The notes below the pieces were generated by a model. That model was not told the DNA's origin, did no database searches, and worked only from the letters and a program-made list of their open reading frames with translations. Both the position numbers and the translations under genes were made by a program. Shown here piece after piece: positions 31,160 to 40,354 of a DNA stretch of 64,000 nt; positions within the stretch are counted from its first letter, which is position 1; each line of letters starts with the position of its first letter. Where the stretch lies: assembly GCA_013176395.1 (NCBI GenBank), contig JABMLP010000023.1, forward strand, positions 434,001-498,000. Reading direction: 5' to 3'. Origin of the DNA: Venturia oleaginea. Taxonomy: Eukaryota > Ascomycota > Dothideomycetes > Venturiales > Venturiaceae.

Positions 31160-34100
31160 CCTCTATCCAAAGTCGTGGATGGAGGCGTAGAGTAGATAGA
31201 GCAAAATTGTCAAAGGAGTCAATTGAGAGAGTAAATAGTATTTTGAATTCGAACAAAGACACTGATTCACACCGTTCTCGGATAGAAAAAGAATGGGAGC
31301 AGTTCAGACCCAAGATGCTCTCCCGCCTTTTCTACACAAATACTATAGTGAACGATATATACTCTCTTAAAACTCTCCTTGATAATGGATCTAGCTGCTA
31401 CGCATCAATAAACGAGGAGAAAGCTTCGCAGATGGACCTTGAAGTACTCCCTATTAGTCCGCGTACTATAGGTGGAGTTCTTAAGGAAGAAGGACAGACC
31501 CAAGTGACAAAAATTGCGAAGTTGAACCTAGATTTAGGGGGACTTATATGCAACGCTTTTGCTTATATAGTCCCGGGACAATTTGAGGATCTTCTACTAG
31601 GCAGGCCTTTTCTCAAGGACACCAAAGCCGTTATCAATGAATCTAAAGGTACTCTTACCTTTGCAAACGGGATTAGCATTCGCGATGCTAAATTTGAAGA
31701 CAAACTTGATATACAACAAGTAGCGCCCGTAAGATTCCACCGCCTTGTCACTTCTACACTTGAGAAAATCAAAGACGCGTCTAGAGTATTTGCTGTTACT
31801 CTTCGAGATATTGATATTGCCTTGAAGCCGAAAGTCCCTTTGACAACAGAGCAAATACTGGAATTGCTACCTAAGAGGTTTCATAAGTACGCTGCTGTCT
31901 TTGATCCTAAAAGGGCCGAGAGACTACCACCGCATCGCCCTGGGATTGATCACGAAATACCTATAGAAGAAGGAAAACCACTTCCTTGGGGACCTCTATA
32001 TGGTATGGGTCGAGAACAACTCCTTGTTTTGCGAAGGACTCTTACAGAGCTACTAGATAAAGGCTTTATCCGAGAGAGTAAATCAGTTGCTGCGTCTCCA
32101 GTTCTCTTTGTGAAGAAACCAGGAGGGGGCTTACGCTTTTGCGTAGACTACCGAGCCTTAAACGCAATTACTCGAAAGGATAGGTACCCGCTACCGTTAG
32201 TAAAAGAGACTTTACTAACCTTAGCTCGTGCTAAGTATCTTAGTAAGCTTGATGTAAATGCTGCCTTCCACAAGATTCGAATCGCAACGGGAGATGAGTT
32301 CAAAACTGCCTTTCGAACTAGATATGGTCTATTTGAATGGCTAGTTACTCCCTTTGGCTTAACCGGTGCACCTGCGTCTTTTCAACGGTATATAAACTAT
32401 ATCCTTCGACGATACCTAGACGAGTTCTGCTCAGCTTATCTAGACGATATAGTAATATACTCTTCAAAGAACCTTAAAGACCATGAAGAAAAGACTGAAA
32501 AGATACTTCAAAGCTGCCTTAACGCTGGGTTATACCTTGATATTCGGAAGTGCGAGTTTAATACCAAACGAGTCAAGTATCTAGGCTTCGTTATAGATAC
32601 TGAAACGGGCCTACACATGGATCCGGAGAAGATCAAAGCAATTAAAGAATGGGAACGTCCTACTACTCTACGAGGAGTACGTGGCTTCCTAGGCTTTACA
32701 AACTTCTACCGTGACTTTGTAAAAGATAACTCAACAATAAGGGAGCCTCTGGTTCGCCTTACAAAGAAGAATACTCCATTTTTATGGGGAAAGGAGCAAG
32801 AAGAATCTTTTCAAAAACTTAAGGCAGAGTTTTGCAAAGAACCTGTCCTGTCTGCACTTGATGAAGATAAGCCTACGCGAGTAGAACCTGATGCTTCAGG
32901 CTGGGCTTCCGGAGCAGTACTTAGTCAAAAAGATGAGCTAGGTAACTGGAAACCATGTGCTTTCTTCTCTACTAAGCACTTGCCAGCCGAATGCAATTAT
33001 GATATCCACGACAAAGAACTTATGGCTATAGTCAAAGCTCTAGTCCATTGGACTAGCGAGCTACTAAGCCTAAGTAAGCCATTCATTATCCTCACAGATC
33101 ACAAGAACCTTGAGAAGTTTATGGTAAAAAGGGAACTAAATGAAAGGCAAATGAGATGGGCGCAGATACTAGCTAAGTTTAACTTCAAACTAGGCTATCG
33201 CCCAGGCTCTGAATCTGTAGTTCCAGACGCCTTAACTCGAAGGGATCAAGATCTCCCAAAGGATATTCAAGACCCAAGAATCGTTGAAAGAACTAGAACG
33301 TTATTACCTCCAAAGCTTTGGATTAACGTTCTAGAGGATAAGACTCCTGCAAGAGAAGAAGCTGCCCAAGAAAATGCTCAAGAAGTAGACAAAGAACCTA
33401 TCCCCTTTATACAAAATCCCTTTCTCTCAGGTGATCTAAGGGATAGATGGGAAACTGCACTCGAAGGAGATCTAGACTACAGACGTATTTTCCAAAGCGT
33501 TCTAAAGCAAGATAGGCAGTTCCCATCTAAGCTAAAGGTTCCTACTTCTATAGGAGATTGTAAAGTCGAAAATAACCAGCTCTACTATAGAGACCGAATC
33601 TGGTTGCCCTCCTACGAGCCTCTCTTAACAGGAGTAATTCAAGAAATACACGATTCAGTCCTATCAGGGCATCCTGGACGAGAAGCTACTATTGCTATTC
33701 TCTCCAGACAGTTCTACTGGCCGGGATTTGCTCAAGATATACGTCAGTTTATACGCAATTGTGACGTCTGCGGAAGAACTTCAGTCTGGCGAGACAAAAA
33801 GAAAGGTTTACTTAAACCTCTTCCTGTCCCTAGCCGTATCTGGCAAGATATTTCAGTAGACTTCATAGTCGAATTACCAGAGAGCCAAAGATGCACAAGA
33901 CTCTGCGTTATTACTGACCGCTTGGGTAAAGGAACTATCCTGTTCCCAGTGCCTAAAGAACAGTTTGGAGCTGAAGGATTTGCAAAACTATTTATGCAGA
34001 ACTACGTAAGATTACACTGGCTTCCTAGATCTCTAGTCTCAGATAGGGACACGCAATTTGTTAATGCTTTCTGGAAAGAAGTTTGTCACCTTCTTAAGAT

Positions 34101-34992
34101 AGAGAGAAGACTCTCTACAGCGTATCACCCTGAGACTGATGGATCTACGGAAAGAAGAAATCAAGAAGTTGAAGCCTATCTACGTAAGTTCTGTACATTT
34201 AGTCAGAACGACTGGGTCGAGCTCCTGCCTATTGCTCAAATATGCCTCGATAATAGACCAAACCAAGCTACGGGCCTATCGCCTTTCTTCTTAACCCACG
34301 GTTATAACATTGAGCATATAGGAACTGTTGAAGCTCCCCAGGAAACCCCTAAGAATCCAAAAGAAAAAGCACAAGATCTTGTAGCAAAATTGAAGGACGC
34401 ACAAGAATGGGCAGAAACGTCAATGGTATCAGCTCAGCAACAGCAAGAATACTACTCTAATAGAGATCGTGCTCCGGCTGACTCTTTTAAAGTGGGAGAC
34501 AAAGTCTGGCTCAACCTAAAGAACGTAAAAACCCTACGTCCTTGTAAGAAACTAGACTGGATTCATGGGAAGTATACAGTTACACGAGTTATCAACTCAA
34601 TGTCTTACGAGCTTGATACACCCAGAGGAATCCACAACCGATTTCATACGTCTTTACTTAGGAGAGCTGGCACAGATCCCCTACCTTCACAAATACAAGA
34701 TAATACACAGCCGCCTCCTATAGTAACTGAACAAGGAGACGAGGAATACGGTATCGAGGCTATTCTAGCCGCAAGATGGCGCCGGCGAGGTCGACAACAA
34801 ACGCGAGAAGTCTTAGTTAAGTGGGTAGGCTACGTTGATCCTACGTGGGAACCCCTTAGCGAACTCCAACAAACTACAGCTCTGGACGCTTTTGAAAGTG
34901 CCTACGGCAACGTTCTTGAAAACGACGGACCTATACTACGCCCTCAGAGACTACGCTCACATCGATCTACAAGAGAGGGGGGGAGGGGATAA
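31132..34992 (+). CDS. pol: chromovirus Pol (PR-RT-RH-IN-chromodomain)
   Basis: The frame is open from 31132, after a TGA, and has no ATG near its start, so it is probably made as a Gag-Pol fusion. Domains in order: a retropepsin-like protease with LLDNGSS (Asn-Gly after the catalytic Asp), reverse transcriptase with YLDD (codon at 32437), and RNase H (VEPDASGW...; ILTDHKN). The integrase follows, with an HHCC region and the DDE residues in VITDRLG, LVSDRDTQF and TDGSTERRNQEVEAY. A chromodomain lies close to the C terminus (REVLVKWVGY...TWEPLSEL). RNase H reads EPDAS where TDAS is usual; the Asp is kept. The stop codon abuts the 3' LTR. No inactivating change is seen. Confidence 0.95.
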   Translation, partial: RRGLLGKRVASIQSRGWRRRVDRAKLSKESIERVNSILNSNKDTDSHRSRIEKEWEQFRPKMLSRLFYTNTIVNDIYSLKTLLDNGSSCYASINEEKASQMDLEVLPISPRTIGGVLKEEGQTQVTKIAKLNLDLGGLICNAFAYIVPGQFEDLLLGRPFLKDTKAVINESKGTLTFANGISIRDAKFEDKLDIQQVAPVRFHRLVTSTLEKIKDASRVFAVTLRDIDIALKPKVPLTTEQILELLPKRFHKYAAVFDPKRAERLPPHRPGIDHEIPIEEGKPLPWGPLYGMGREQLLVLRRTLTELLDKGFIRESKSVAASPVLFVKKPGGGLRFCVDYRALNAITRKDRYPLPLVKETLLTLARAKYLSKLDVNAAFHKIRIATGDEFKTAFRTRYGLFEWLVTPFGLTGAPASFQRYINYILRRYLDEFCSAYLDDIVIYSSKNLKDHEEKTEKILQSCLNAGLYLDIRKCEFNTKRVKYLGFVIDTETGLHMDPEKIKAIKEWERPTTLRGVRGFLGFTNFYRDFVKDNSTIREPLVRLTKKNTPFLWGKEQEESFQKLKAEFCKEPVLSALDEDKPTRVEPDASGWASGAVLSQKDELGNWKPCAFFSTKHLPAECNYDIHDKELMAIVKALVHWTSELLSLSKPFIILTDHKNLEKFMVKRELNERQMRWAQILAKFNFKLGYRPGSESVVPDALTRRDQDLPKDIQDPRIVERTRTLLPPKLWINVLEDKTPAREEAAQENAQEVDKEPIPFIQNPFLSGDLRDRWETALEGDLDYRRIFQSVLKQDRQFPSKLKVPTSIGDCKVENNQLYYRDRIWLPSYEPLLTGVIQEIHDSVLSGHPGREATIAILSRQFYWPGFAQDIRQFIRNCDVCGRTSVWRDKKKGLLKPLPVPSRIWQDISVDFIVELPESQRCTRLCVITDRLGKGTILFPVPKEQFGAEGFAKLFMQNYVRLHWLPRSLVSDRDTQFVNAFWKEVCHLLKIERRLSTAYHPETDGSTERRNQEVEAYLRKFCTFSQNDWVELLPIAQICLDNRPNQATGLSPFFLTHGYNIEHIGTVEAPQETPKNPKEKAQDLVAKLKDAQEWAETSMVSAQQQQEYYSNRDRAPADSFKVGDKVWLNLKNVKTLRPCKKLDWIHGKYTVTRVINSMSYELDTPRGIHNRFHTSLLRRAGTDPLPSQIQDNTQPPPIVTEQGDEEYGIEAILAARWRRRGRQQTREVLVKWVGYVDPTWEPLSELQQTTALDAFESAYGNVLENDGPILRPQRLRSHRSTREGGRG
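31147..31186 (+). promoter_or_regulatory. candidate -1 ribosomal frameshift signal between gag and pol
   Basis: The gag frame reads TCG GAA AAA GAG TAG, which gives G-GAA-AAA at 31147-31153 as a relaxed slippery heptamer. After 5 nt a hairpin begins. GCCTCTATCC (31159-31168) pairs with GGATGGAGGC (31177-31186) over 10 bp, including one T-G pair, around an 8-nt loop. Pol is in the -1 frame here. Confidence 0.6.
34971..34992 (+). other. polypurine tract
   Basis: AAGAGAGGGGGGGAGGGGAT followed by AA, directly before the 3' LTR. It is the expected plus-strand primer, and it also encodes the end of Pol. Confidence 0.85.
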
Positions 34993-35324
34993 TGTTAAGG
35001 GATGGAATCCTTCTCTCTAGCTTATCCATGACTGGATTTCCAATTGTTCTCTTGTTATTCTGCAAGCTGTCATGTTCTATTTTGCAAGCTGTCATGTTCT
35101 ATTTTGCAAGCTGTCATGTTCTATTTCGCAAGCTGCCATGTTCTATTTTGCAAGCTGTCACGTTTCCATTTAAAGATACTTTCTAGAAGGATCTATTGTA
35201 AGAGGAGGATTATATATACTAGCTATCCTTCCTGTACTTACACTTTCTTCTCTGTACTTAGATACTTGAAATATAAGCTGTCTTCCCTCACTTGCGAAAC
35301 ACCTTTGAGGGTTGAACTCTTACA
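34993..35324 (+). repeat. 3' LTR
   Basis: 332 nt. I see no difference from the 5' LTR. Confidence 0.95.
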
Positions 35325-35329
35325 CATAC
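35325..35329. repeat. target-site duplication, right
   Basis: CATAC. On the minus strand this is GTATG, the first five bases of CipC intron 2. Confidence 0.95.
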
Positions 35330-35558
35330 CCTCCTCACGTTGACGGTCTTCGAACATCGTAAAGGCAGCGAAGGAAGCTCCACTAGCAAGTATTTCGTGG
35401 CTCAATTCGGCTTGGTTGTCGCTGTTTTGGACCTGATTATAAGCATCATGAGATTCACCTGTGGGTGTCAGGTTAGTGATGGACAACAAGCACTGGCTCT
35501 GGCGAAGGAGAGTTGCTTGAGGGCAGGCGAGGAAAGGCTTACCCCAACCAAAAGGCAC

Positions 35559-36180
35559 GTTGACTGATTACGGAGTATGGAAATTTGGTCTTCGGTGTCT
35601 GTTCTTGTAGATGAGATTGATTATGAGTTGAAGATGGCACGCTGTAGGATTGGGTATCTTGAGAAATGGTTCATTGATTGATTGATTGATTTTATCCTAC
35701 TCGGTTGCAGCCGCTTAATCACGCAGCTATGTCCGGTTAGGAGGACTTCATCAGACAGCCGACACGTGATAGATTATATAATCCACCGCGCCCCACTTCG
35801 CCCCGTTCACTGAAACAAGACCAGCTGTCCCCTCGGTCCTCCCTCTTTTCCCTTAACCAGTATCTCCAAATGCCCGCTGGCTCTTGTAGATACTGGTTAC
35901 TCTGCTAGTATATCTGTGCTATGTAGACTCAAGAGGCAATGCCTCGTGTTTCGCTATCCTTCTACCTACAGTCTCCCTCTAGTGCTCAGCTTTGTCTATC
36001 TGTTTCGCCTTATCCCTCAAGGCCAACGGGTTCCCTAAGTATGTTTCTGCTTGTGAAAGTTGCCTTGCACCAGATTCCTATGCGGCGGTGTATTTGGTTG
36101 TGTGATGCTGGAGACAATAGTAACCATCGTAGTCGTGATTTCGCTGCTTGGGTGTGATACTCCGGGTATGCCCGTAGACG
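35559..36180. other. CipC upstream region and gene-poor DNA
   Basis: It contains a TTGATTGATTGATTGAT microsatellite near 35670-35690 and short frames without recognisable domains. A 72-codon frame at 35939-36157 leads into the tandem repeats and may belong to the same decayed element. Confidence 0.4.
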
Positions 36181-36940
36181 AGGCTGTCTGGTAGCTGCCG
36201 TATTGTATGACGCCGATCGTGCTATAGACCTGCCGTCTTATAGTCGGAGCCTACCTGCTGCTAGTCGCTCTCCCTGCTTGCTATATCGCGCTCCTACTCT
36301 TGCCAATGCCATAACTGGGACGCAACAGTCTGGGGAGAGGCTCAAGGCTACGTCTGCTGGCTTGTAGGGAGGGGATTTGCCGCCAATAAGCTCCTTCTAT
36401 ACGTCTTTACTGCTTACTGTGTTGCGCACCTACTCTTGCCAATGCCATAACTGGGACGCAACAGTTTGGGGAGAGGCTCAAGGCTCTGGACATCAGCTTG
36501 CAGCAGGACGGTTTGCGGAGACGATAGTAGATGAGGTTCTCTAGCAGCTGCCGTATCGTGTCGCACCGATTGTGTTGTAGACCTGTCGTCTTATAGTCGG
36601 AGCCTATCTGCTGCTAGTCGCTCTCCCTGCTTGCTATATCGCGCACCTACTCTTGCCACTGCCATAACTGGGACGCAACAGTCTGGGGAGAGGCTCAAGG
36701 CTACGTCTGCTAGCTTACAGAGAGGGGATTTGCCGCCAATAGGCTCCTTCTATGCGTCCTTACTACTTACTGTGTCGCGCACCTACTCTTGCCAATGCCA
36801 TAACTGGGAGGCAACAGTTTGGGGAGAGGCTCAAGGCTCTGGGCAACAGCTTGTAGCAGGACGGTTTGCCAAGACGTTGGGAGAGGTTGTCTAGTCGTTG
36901 CAGTGGTGTGTGGTGCCGATTGTTGCACACCGGGCGTCTG
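36181..36940. repeat. 353-bp tandem repeat array (two full units, one partial)
   Basis: Units start near 36182, 36535 and 36887. TAGTCGGAGCCTA at 36241 recurs at 36594. Each full unit contains an internal duplication about 136 nt apart around TGCCAATGCCATAACTGGGA (36301 and 36437; 36655 and 36790). Differences between units are mainly C/T and G/A changes. The origin is unknown. It may be a decayed transposon. Confidence 0.85.
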
Positions 36941-37753
36941 GTGTTTGAGTTGTGTTGAAGGTATTGCCGTTCTAGCGGTGACTCGTCGACTCGAAGCGTT
37001 GCAGTGTCATCTGGGGTGATGGACTAGCCGGAAGATAGTGACTAGATGGTTGCTGTTGTCTTTGGTGGACGCATCGTTCGTGTAGCTTGCTCATGTATTC
37101 GTCTGCTTGCTCTGCCGTGGCCGCGACGGCGACTCTAGAGGTATCTCATCGACGCTGAGGGACGCGCGATGGCCTCTAGAAGCCGGAGCGGCCACTGGCA
37201 GAGGTGTTTTGATGATCTTTAGATGATACTTCTGTAAATTCCAAAAATTGAGTTCTCGCTGTGTGCGCTGTTTTTTGAGAAATGGTTCAAGCAGGGCGTT
37301 GTATGCTGAGTTGCTCATCTTAGTACTACACATGATTCGGTCTCGAATCATCTAGCTTCGTTCGTCATCCTGGAGCTTACCCTAGTCCTCATAAGCAGCT
37401 GTCCACGATCTACACTGAATGAGAACACATGCCCGCAACATGCTGTGATGTCTACGATCACGGCGCGTTAGCGACAATACCAACCGCTTTTTGCAGCTAT
37501 TTCACAACCAACGATGATCATGTCAGCAAAGTCTGGTTGCTATTGGTGGCTTGAACGCGACTGTGCTTGTGCTGAGCAGAGCCAAGGTGGCACGACCGGG
37601 AAGAGATGCTTGAGAAGCTTGATCGTCAGCCTCTTTTTCGAATCCCACTCATATCCCCGGAGCCCCGCTTCGTCGCCGAAACTTCTTTCTTCACCGAGTA
37701 CACTAGTAGTACCCGTCACTGAGCTTCGAAAAGCAGTTCAATCCGAAGACACC
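36941..37753. other. intergenic and 5' region of the hydrolase-like gene
   Basis: There are only short frames. The last ~250 nt are pyrimidine-rich and probably the promoter and 5' UTR of the gene starting at 37754. Confidence 0.4.
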
Positions 37754-38707
37754 ATGCCAGGAAGACTCCCTACGCCAGCCGACTTCCACAATGCCACTGT
37801 CTCCATATTACCCCGTAAGCTGACACGCTTTCCCGGATCGTAGAGCTTCCGCCGCGTTGTAGTGAACCATCAACACCATCAAGCCACGCGACAAGATAAT
37901 CATGCTTATCGCTTTACAGCATTTGACCGTAGGCCAAACGGATTGAGGCTTCTCATTCTCTGCTCGCTACGATATGCCGGAAGCTTACGAAGAAAGTAAA
38001 TTTGAATAGACAAGCCACTGACTGTGACTACTCCAGCTCCATCCACTCATAGACCTACGAACGTTCTGCTTCTCCTTCATGGCCTAGGTGATACTCATCT
38101 CAACTTTGCATCGTTCGCTCAACAACTGGCACTCCCAGAAACATGCTGCATAGCCCTTCGCGCGCCTGCTCCACTGCCCTTCGATCTTGAAGGCTATCAC
38201 TGGGGCGATGATATTGTATTCGATAATGCAACAGGTGGTTTAGATGCGGACAGTGGCTTCAAGAAATCTATAAAACTTGTGCTTGAAACCGTCATCCGAA
38301 GCATCTTGATAGGAAAATGCGGTTATAAGGGCAGAGAGATCGTGCTGTTTGGCTTTGGACAAGGAGGTATGGTTGCTCTTAGCCTGGCGAAGAAAATGGG
38401 GAACGATGAGCTGGGTGGAGTAGTATCTCTTGGAGGTGCTCTACCAGCTTCCATGGCTCTTACAACTGAGGGAAAGAAAAGCAAGACGCCAGTTATTGTT
38501 TGCAAGGCTAGCAACAATTCGGCCTTCAAGGAGAAAGATAAACAGAGACTAAGAGACTCGTTCGAGTTCTTGGAGCTCCAAGAGTGGAAGAAGAACGGAG
38601 ACGGTATGCCAGCGAGCAGAGACGAAATGTTGCCCATCATGCAGTTCTTTGCCAGGAGACTTCGAAGTGTGAGAGGCGTACCCAGCGGAAGCGTGGAACT
38701 TTCTTGA
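37754..38707 (+). CDS. phospholipase/carboxylesterase-like alpha/beta-fold protein lacking the catalytic serine
   Basis: Two exons: 37754-37814 and 38037-38707, 243 aa. The 222-nt intron has GTAAGC, CTGAC and CCAG ends. Exon 1 encodes MPGRLPTPADFHNATVSILP and joins to PPSTHRPTNVLLLLHGLGD, giving the strand and oxyanion-hole HGLGD of the acyl-protein thioesterase family. The nucleophile elbow, normally GFSQGG, reads GFGQGG at residues 126-131. The usual acid and base positions also do not show the Asp and His of the family (VCKASNNSAF; GDGMPASRDEM). The protein is therefore predicted to be a non-hydrolytic member of the fold, or to act by another mechanism. No signal peptide is seen. Homologues in other ascomycetes would tell whether the change is ancestral. 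Confidence 0.78.
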
Positions 38708-39941
38708 GAGAGCACTGGTCGACCGCGCATATGTGGCATTTTCGACAATCAGTCATAATTGACTCGTTCTTGGGGTCAAAATGCAAGTCCACCGGAACTG
38801 ATCACTGACACCCTTTAACGAACGAATCTATCCCCGAAAGCCCGATCTGAAATAGCTGTTGATACTTAGCAGGTATATTGGACTATCAGTCTTCTGCAGC
38901 CCTTTCGCGCCTTCACTAACCCCGTCAAAACCTTCCAACACGGACGAAACCTCAAGCCACTCTCCGCATCAATGGAAATTGGCCTCAATGAGATCTAGAT
39001 AACATATTGAGAGTGCATCTTCAATTGCGTCTACGAGCACGATCACAATTCCTCAAACGATGACGTTGAATTATGATTTTGGAGCTGACGTACCTGACCA
39101 AAAATACATATTAGGCAGGTACGCACATTGCCTAAAAAAGCCTGTCCGTATATCGTAACATAATCTGTCTATGTTTAGTTGCCTCGCCAGATAAGACAAT
39201 AGCTGTACTATGGTATCCGGCCAAAATACCGTTATTTGGCGGTTTTTATCACAGCCCCCCCGTCTTCTCCCACCCAACGTAGAAAATAAAGAATATCTCA
39301 ACCTCTCTGGAAAGAGATTTACGAGAAGAGCATACTCTCTTTTATCCGATAAGATAAAAGCTAGGTTTTGTTCAGATGTCTGTAAAAGAGAACATTGCGC
39401 ATGAATCGAGACAGGAATCGAATTTAACGTTCTTATGGCCGGATACGTACGTAGCTTTTGTGAGTAAGTTAATGGTTGGTGTTTCTACGGTCTTCTGTGC
39501 ATCAACGTGGATATTCTAATTTACTTAACTGGCCAGATTATCTTTTCTAGCGGCTCTACCCCACGGCGAAGCTTGGCACAAGGACATTGATCAATTCCGA
39601 CCCTTTCATTGATTAGATCCTGTACAAATAGGCACGGTATATCTAAAAATTATCTGGGATGGTCCTATTCGAATCCTTGTATTAACTGAACTTAGATCAA
39701 AATTGGGGGGCGTCACTCAGTCAGCCAGTTAAAAAACTGGAAGAAGGTCCACGCTGATACATCTACGACAATTCCCCAAATGGTTCATTTTTTGTTACCA
39801 TTTAGCGTGGGATTCGTGGGGCCGCTGATGTCCATCCCATGAAAACCACGGTCACGCTGCCGCGCCCGGAAACGACTTAGGGGATAAAAGGTACCCATCA
39901 GGCAATCATTATAACCACAGGTTGTTCCTTCCATCGCTACA
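38708..39941. other. gene-poor stretch with a MITE-like element
   Basis: Apart from the candidate MITE at 39213-39446, there are only short frames. The last ~60 nt before 39942 are presumably the promoter of the small secreted-protein gene. Confidence 0.4.
39213..39446. mobile_element. possible MITE, about 234 bp
   Basis: The ends are inverted repeats: GTATCCGGCCAAAA (39213-39226) and TTATGGCCGGATAC (39433-39446), 13 of 14 matching. The interior is A+T-rich without an open frame. No clear target duplication is seen, so the boundaries are tentative. Confidence 0.4.
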
Positions 39942-40354
39942 ATGCAGCTCTTTACCTTTACCTTCGCTATAACCACAGTGTAAGTGTGATATGTTCTTCT
40001 ATCCTTGAAGGCCTGATCTGACAACTCGTAGCACCGGAATCGTATCTGCCGAGGGAAATTCAGGGCCGACGACCGTTACGGGATGCTGCAACCCAAAGAA
40101 CAACCGCGTTTGGAAGCCAGTCTCAACAAGTGCTTGCTGTTCGTCCAATGGAGGATCACTAAAAGGGTGGAATGGTAACACTATGCAAGTAGTAGGTCAA
40201 TTATTTATGTGAGCCTTAAAAGAGGACTGACGATTCTTAGTGCGAGATAGCAGATACCCAGGCGGTTTGGGACAACGTTAGTGCTTGTTGCAATAGACGG
40301 GGAAGGAACCTCAAGACGCCTGATTGGAGGGCGTGCTTCCCTCCTAACCATTAA
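39942..40354 (+). CDS. small secreted cysteine-rich protein, eight cysteines, effector-like
   Basis: Three exons: 39942-39979, 40032-40188 (or to 40191) and 40241-40354, 102 or 103 aa. Intron 1 (52 nt) has GTAAGT, TCTGACAA and CGTAG. Intron 2 (52 or 49 nt) has a GTAG donor, GACTGACG and CTTAG. The frame is kept in either form, so one Val is optional. The N terminus is a signal peptide (MQLFTFTFAITTVTGIVSAE). The mature ~80 residues carry eight cysteines in the order CC-CC-C-CC-C, with no other recognisable domain. An even number of cysteines suggests four disulfides. The pattern differs from hydrophobins (C-CC-C-C-CC-C). Three coding exons with three successive in-frame joins make chance unlikely. 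Function is unknown; an effector or antimicrobial role is inference. Confidence 0.75.

Larger units (their letters stand above)
29141..35324 (+). mobile_element. complete Ty3/gypsy chromovirus LTR retrotransposon, 6,184 bp
   Basis: The two 332-nt LTRs (29141-29472 and 34993-35324) run TG...CA and appear identical base for base, so the insertion is very recent. The element has a 5-bp target duplication, a primer-binding site, a gag gene with a zinc knuckle, and a pol gene with protease, reverse transcriptase, RNase H, integrase and chromodomain. It also has a purine tract next to the 3' LTR. No frame is disrupted. The C-terminal chromodomain places it among chromoviruses, and the self-complementary primer site points to the Tf1/sushi type. 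It lies inside an intron of the CipC-like gene in the opposite orientation. Confidence 0.97.
28849..35558 (-). pseudogene. CipC-like (DUF3759) stress-response gene, broken by a retrotransposon
   Basis: Exon pieces are 35558-35543, 35458-35330 and 29088-28849, with the chromovirus between the last two. Removing the element gives a protein of the concanamycin-induced CipC type: FGWG, then SHDAYNQV, SHEILASGASFAAFTMFEDRQ, then HVSHQFAKELLVGLAGAEVDRLA, and an Asp/Asn/Tyr-rich end. The first intron (84 nt) is intact (GTAAGC, CTAACCTGAC, CACAG). Three lesions are visible. The expected start codon reads GTG with an in-frame TAA shortly upstream. A 6.2-kb element sits in intron 2. A 2-nt deletion in an AGAG run (about 29013-29016) shifts the frame between RLA and TKG. 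In Aspergillus, CipC-type proteins are induced by the antibiotic concanamycin; the molecular role is unknown. This copy is unlikely to make a normal product. Confidence 0.8.
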
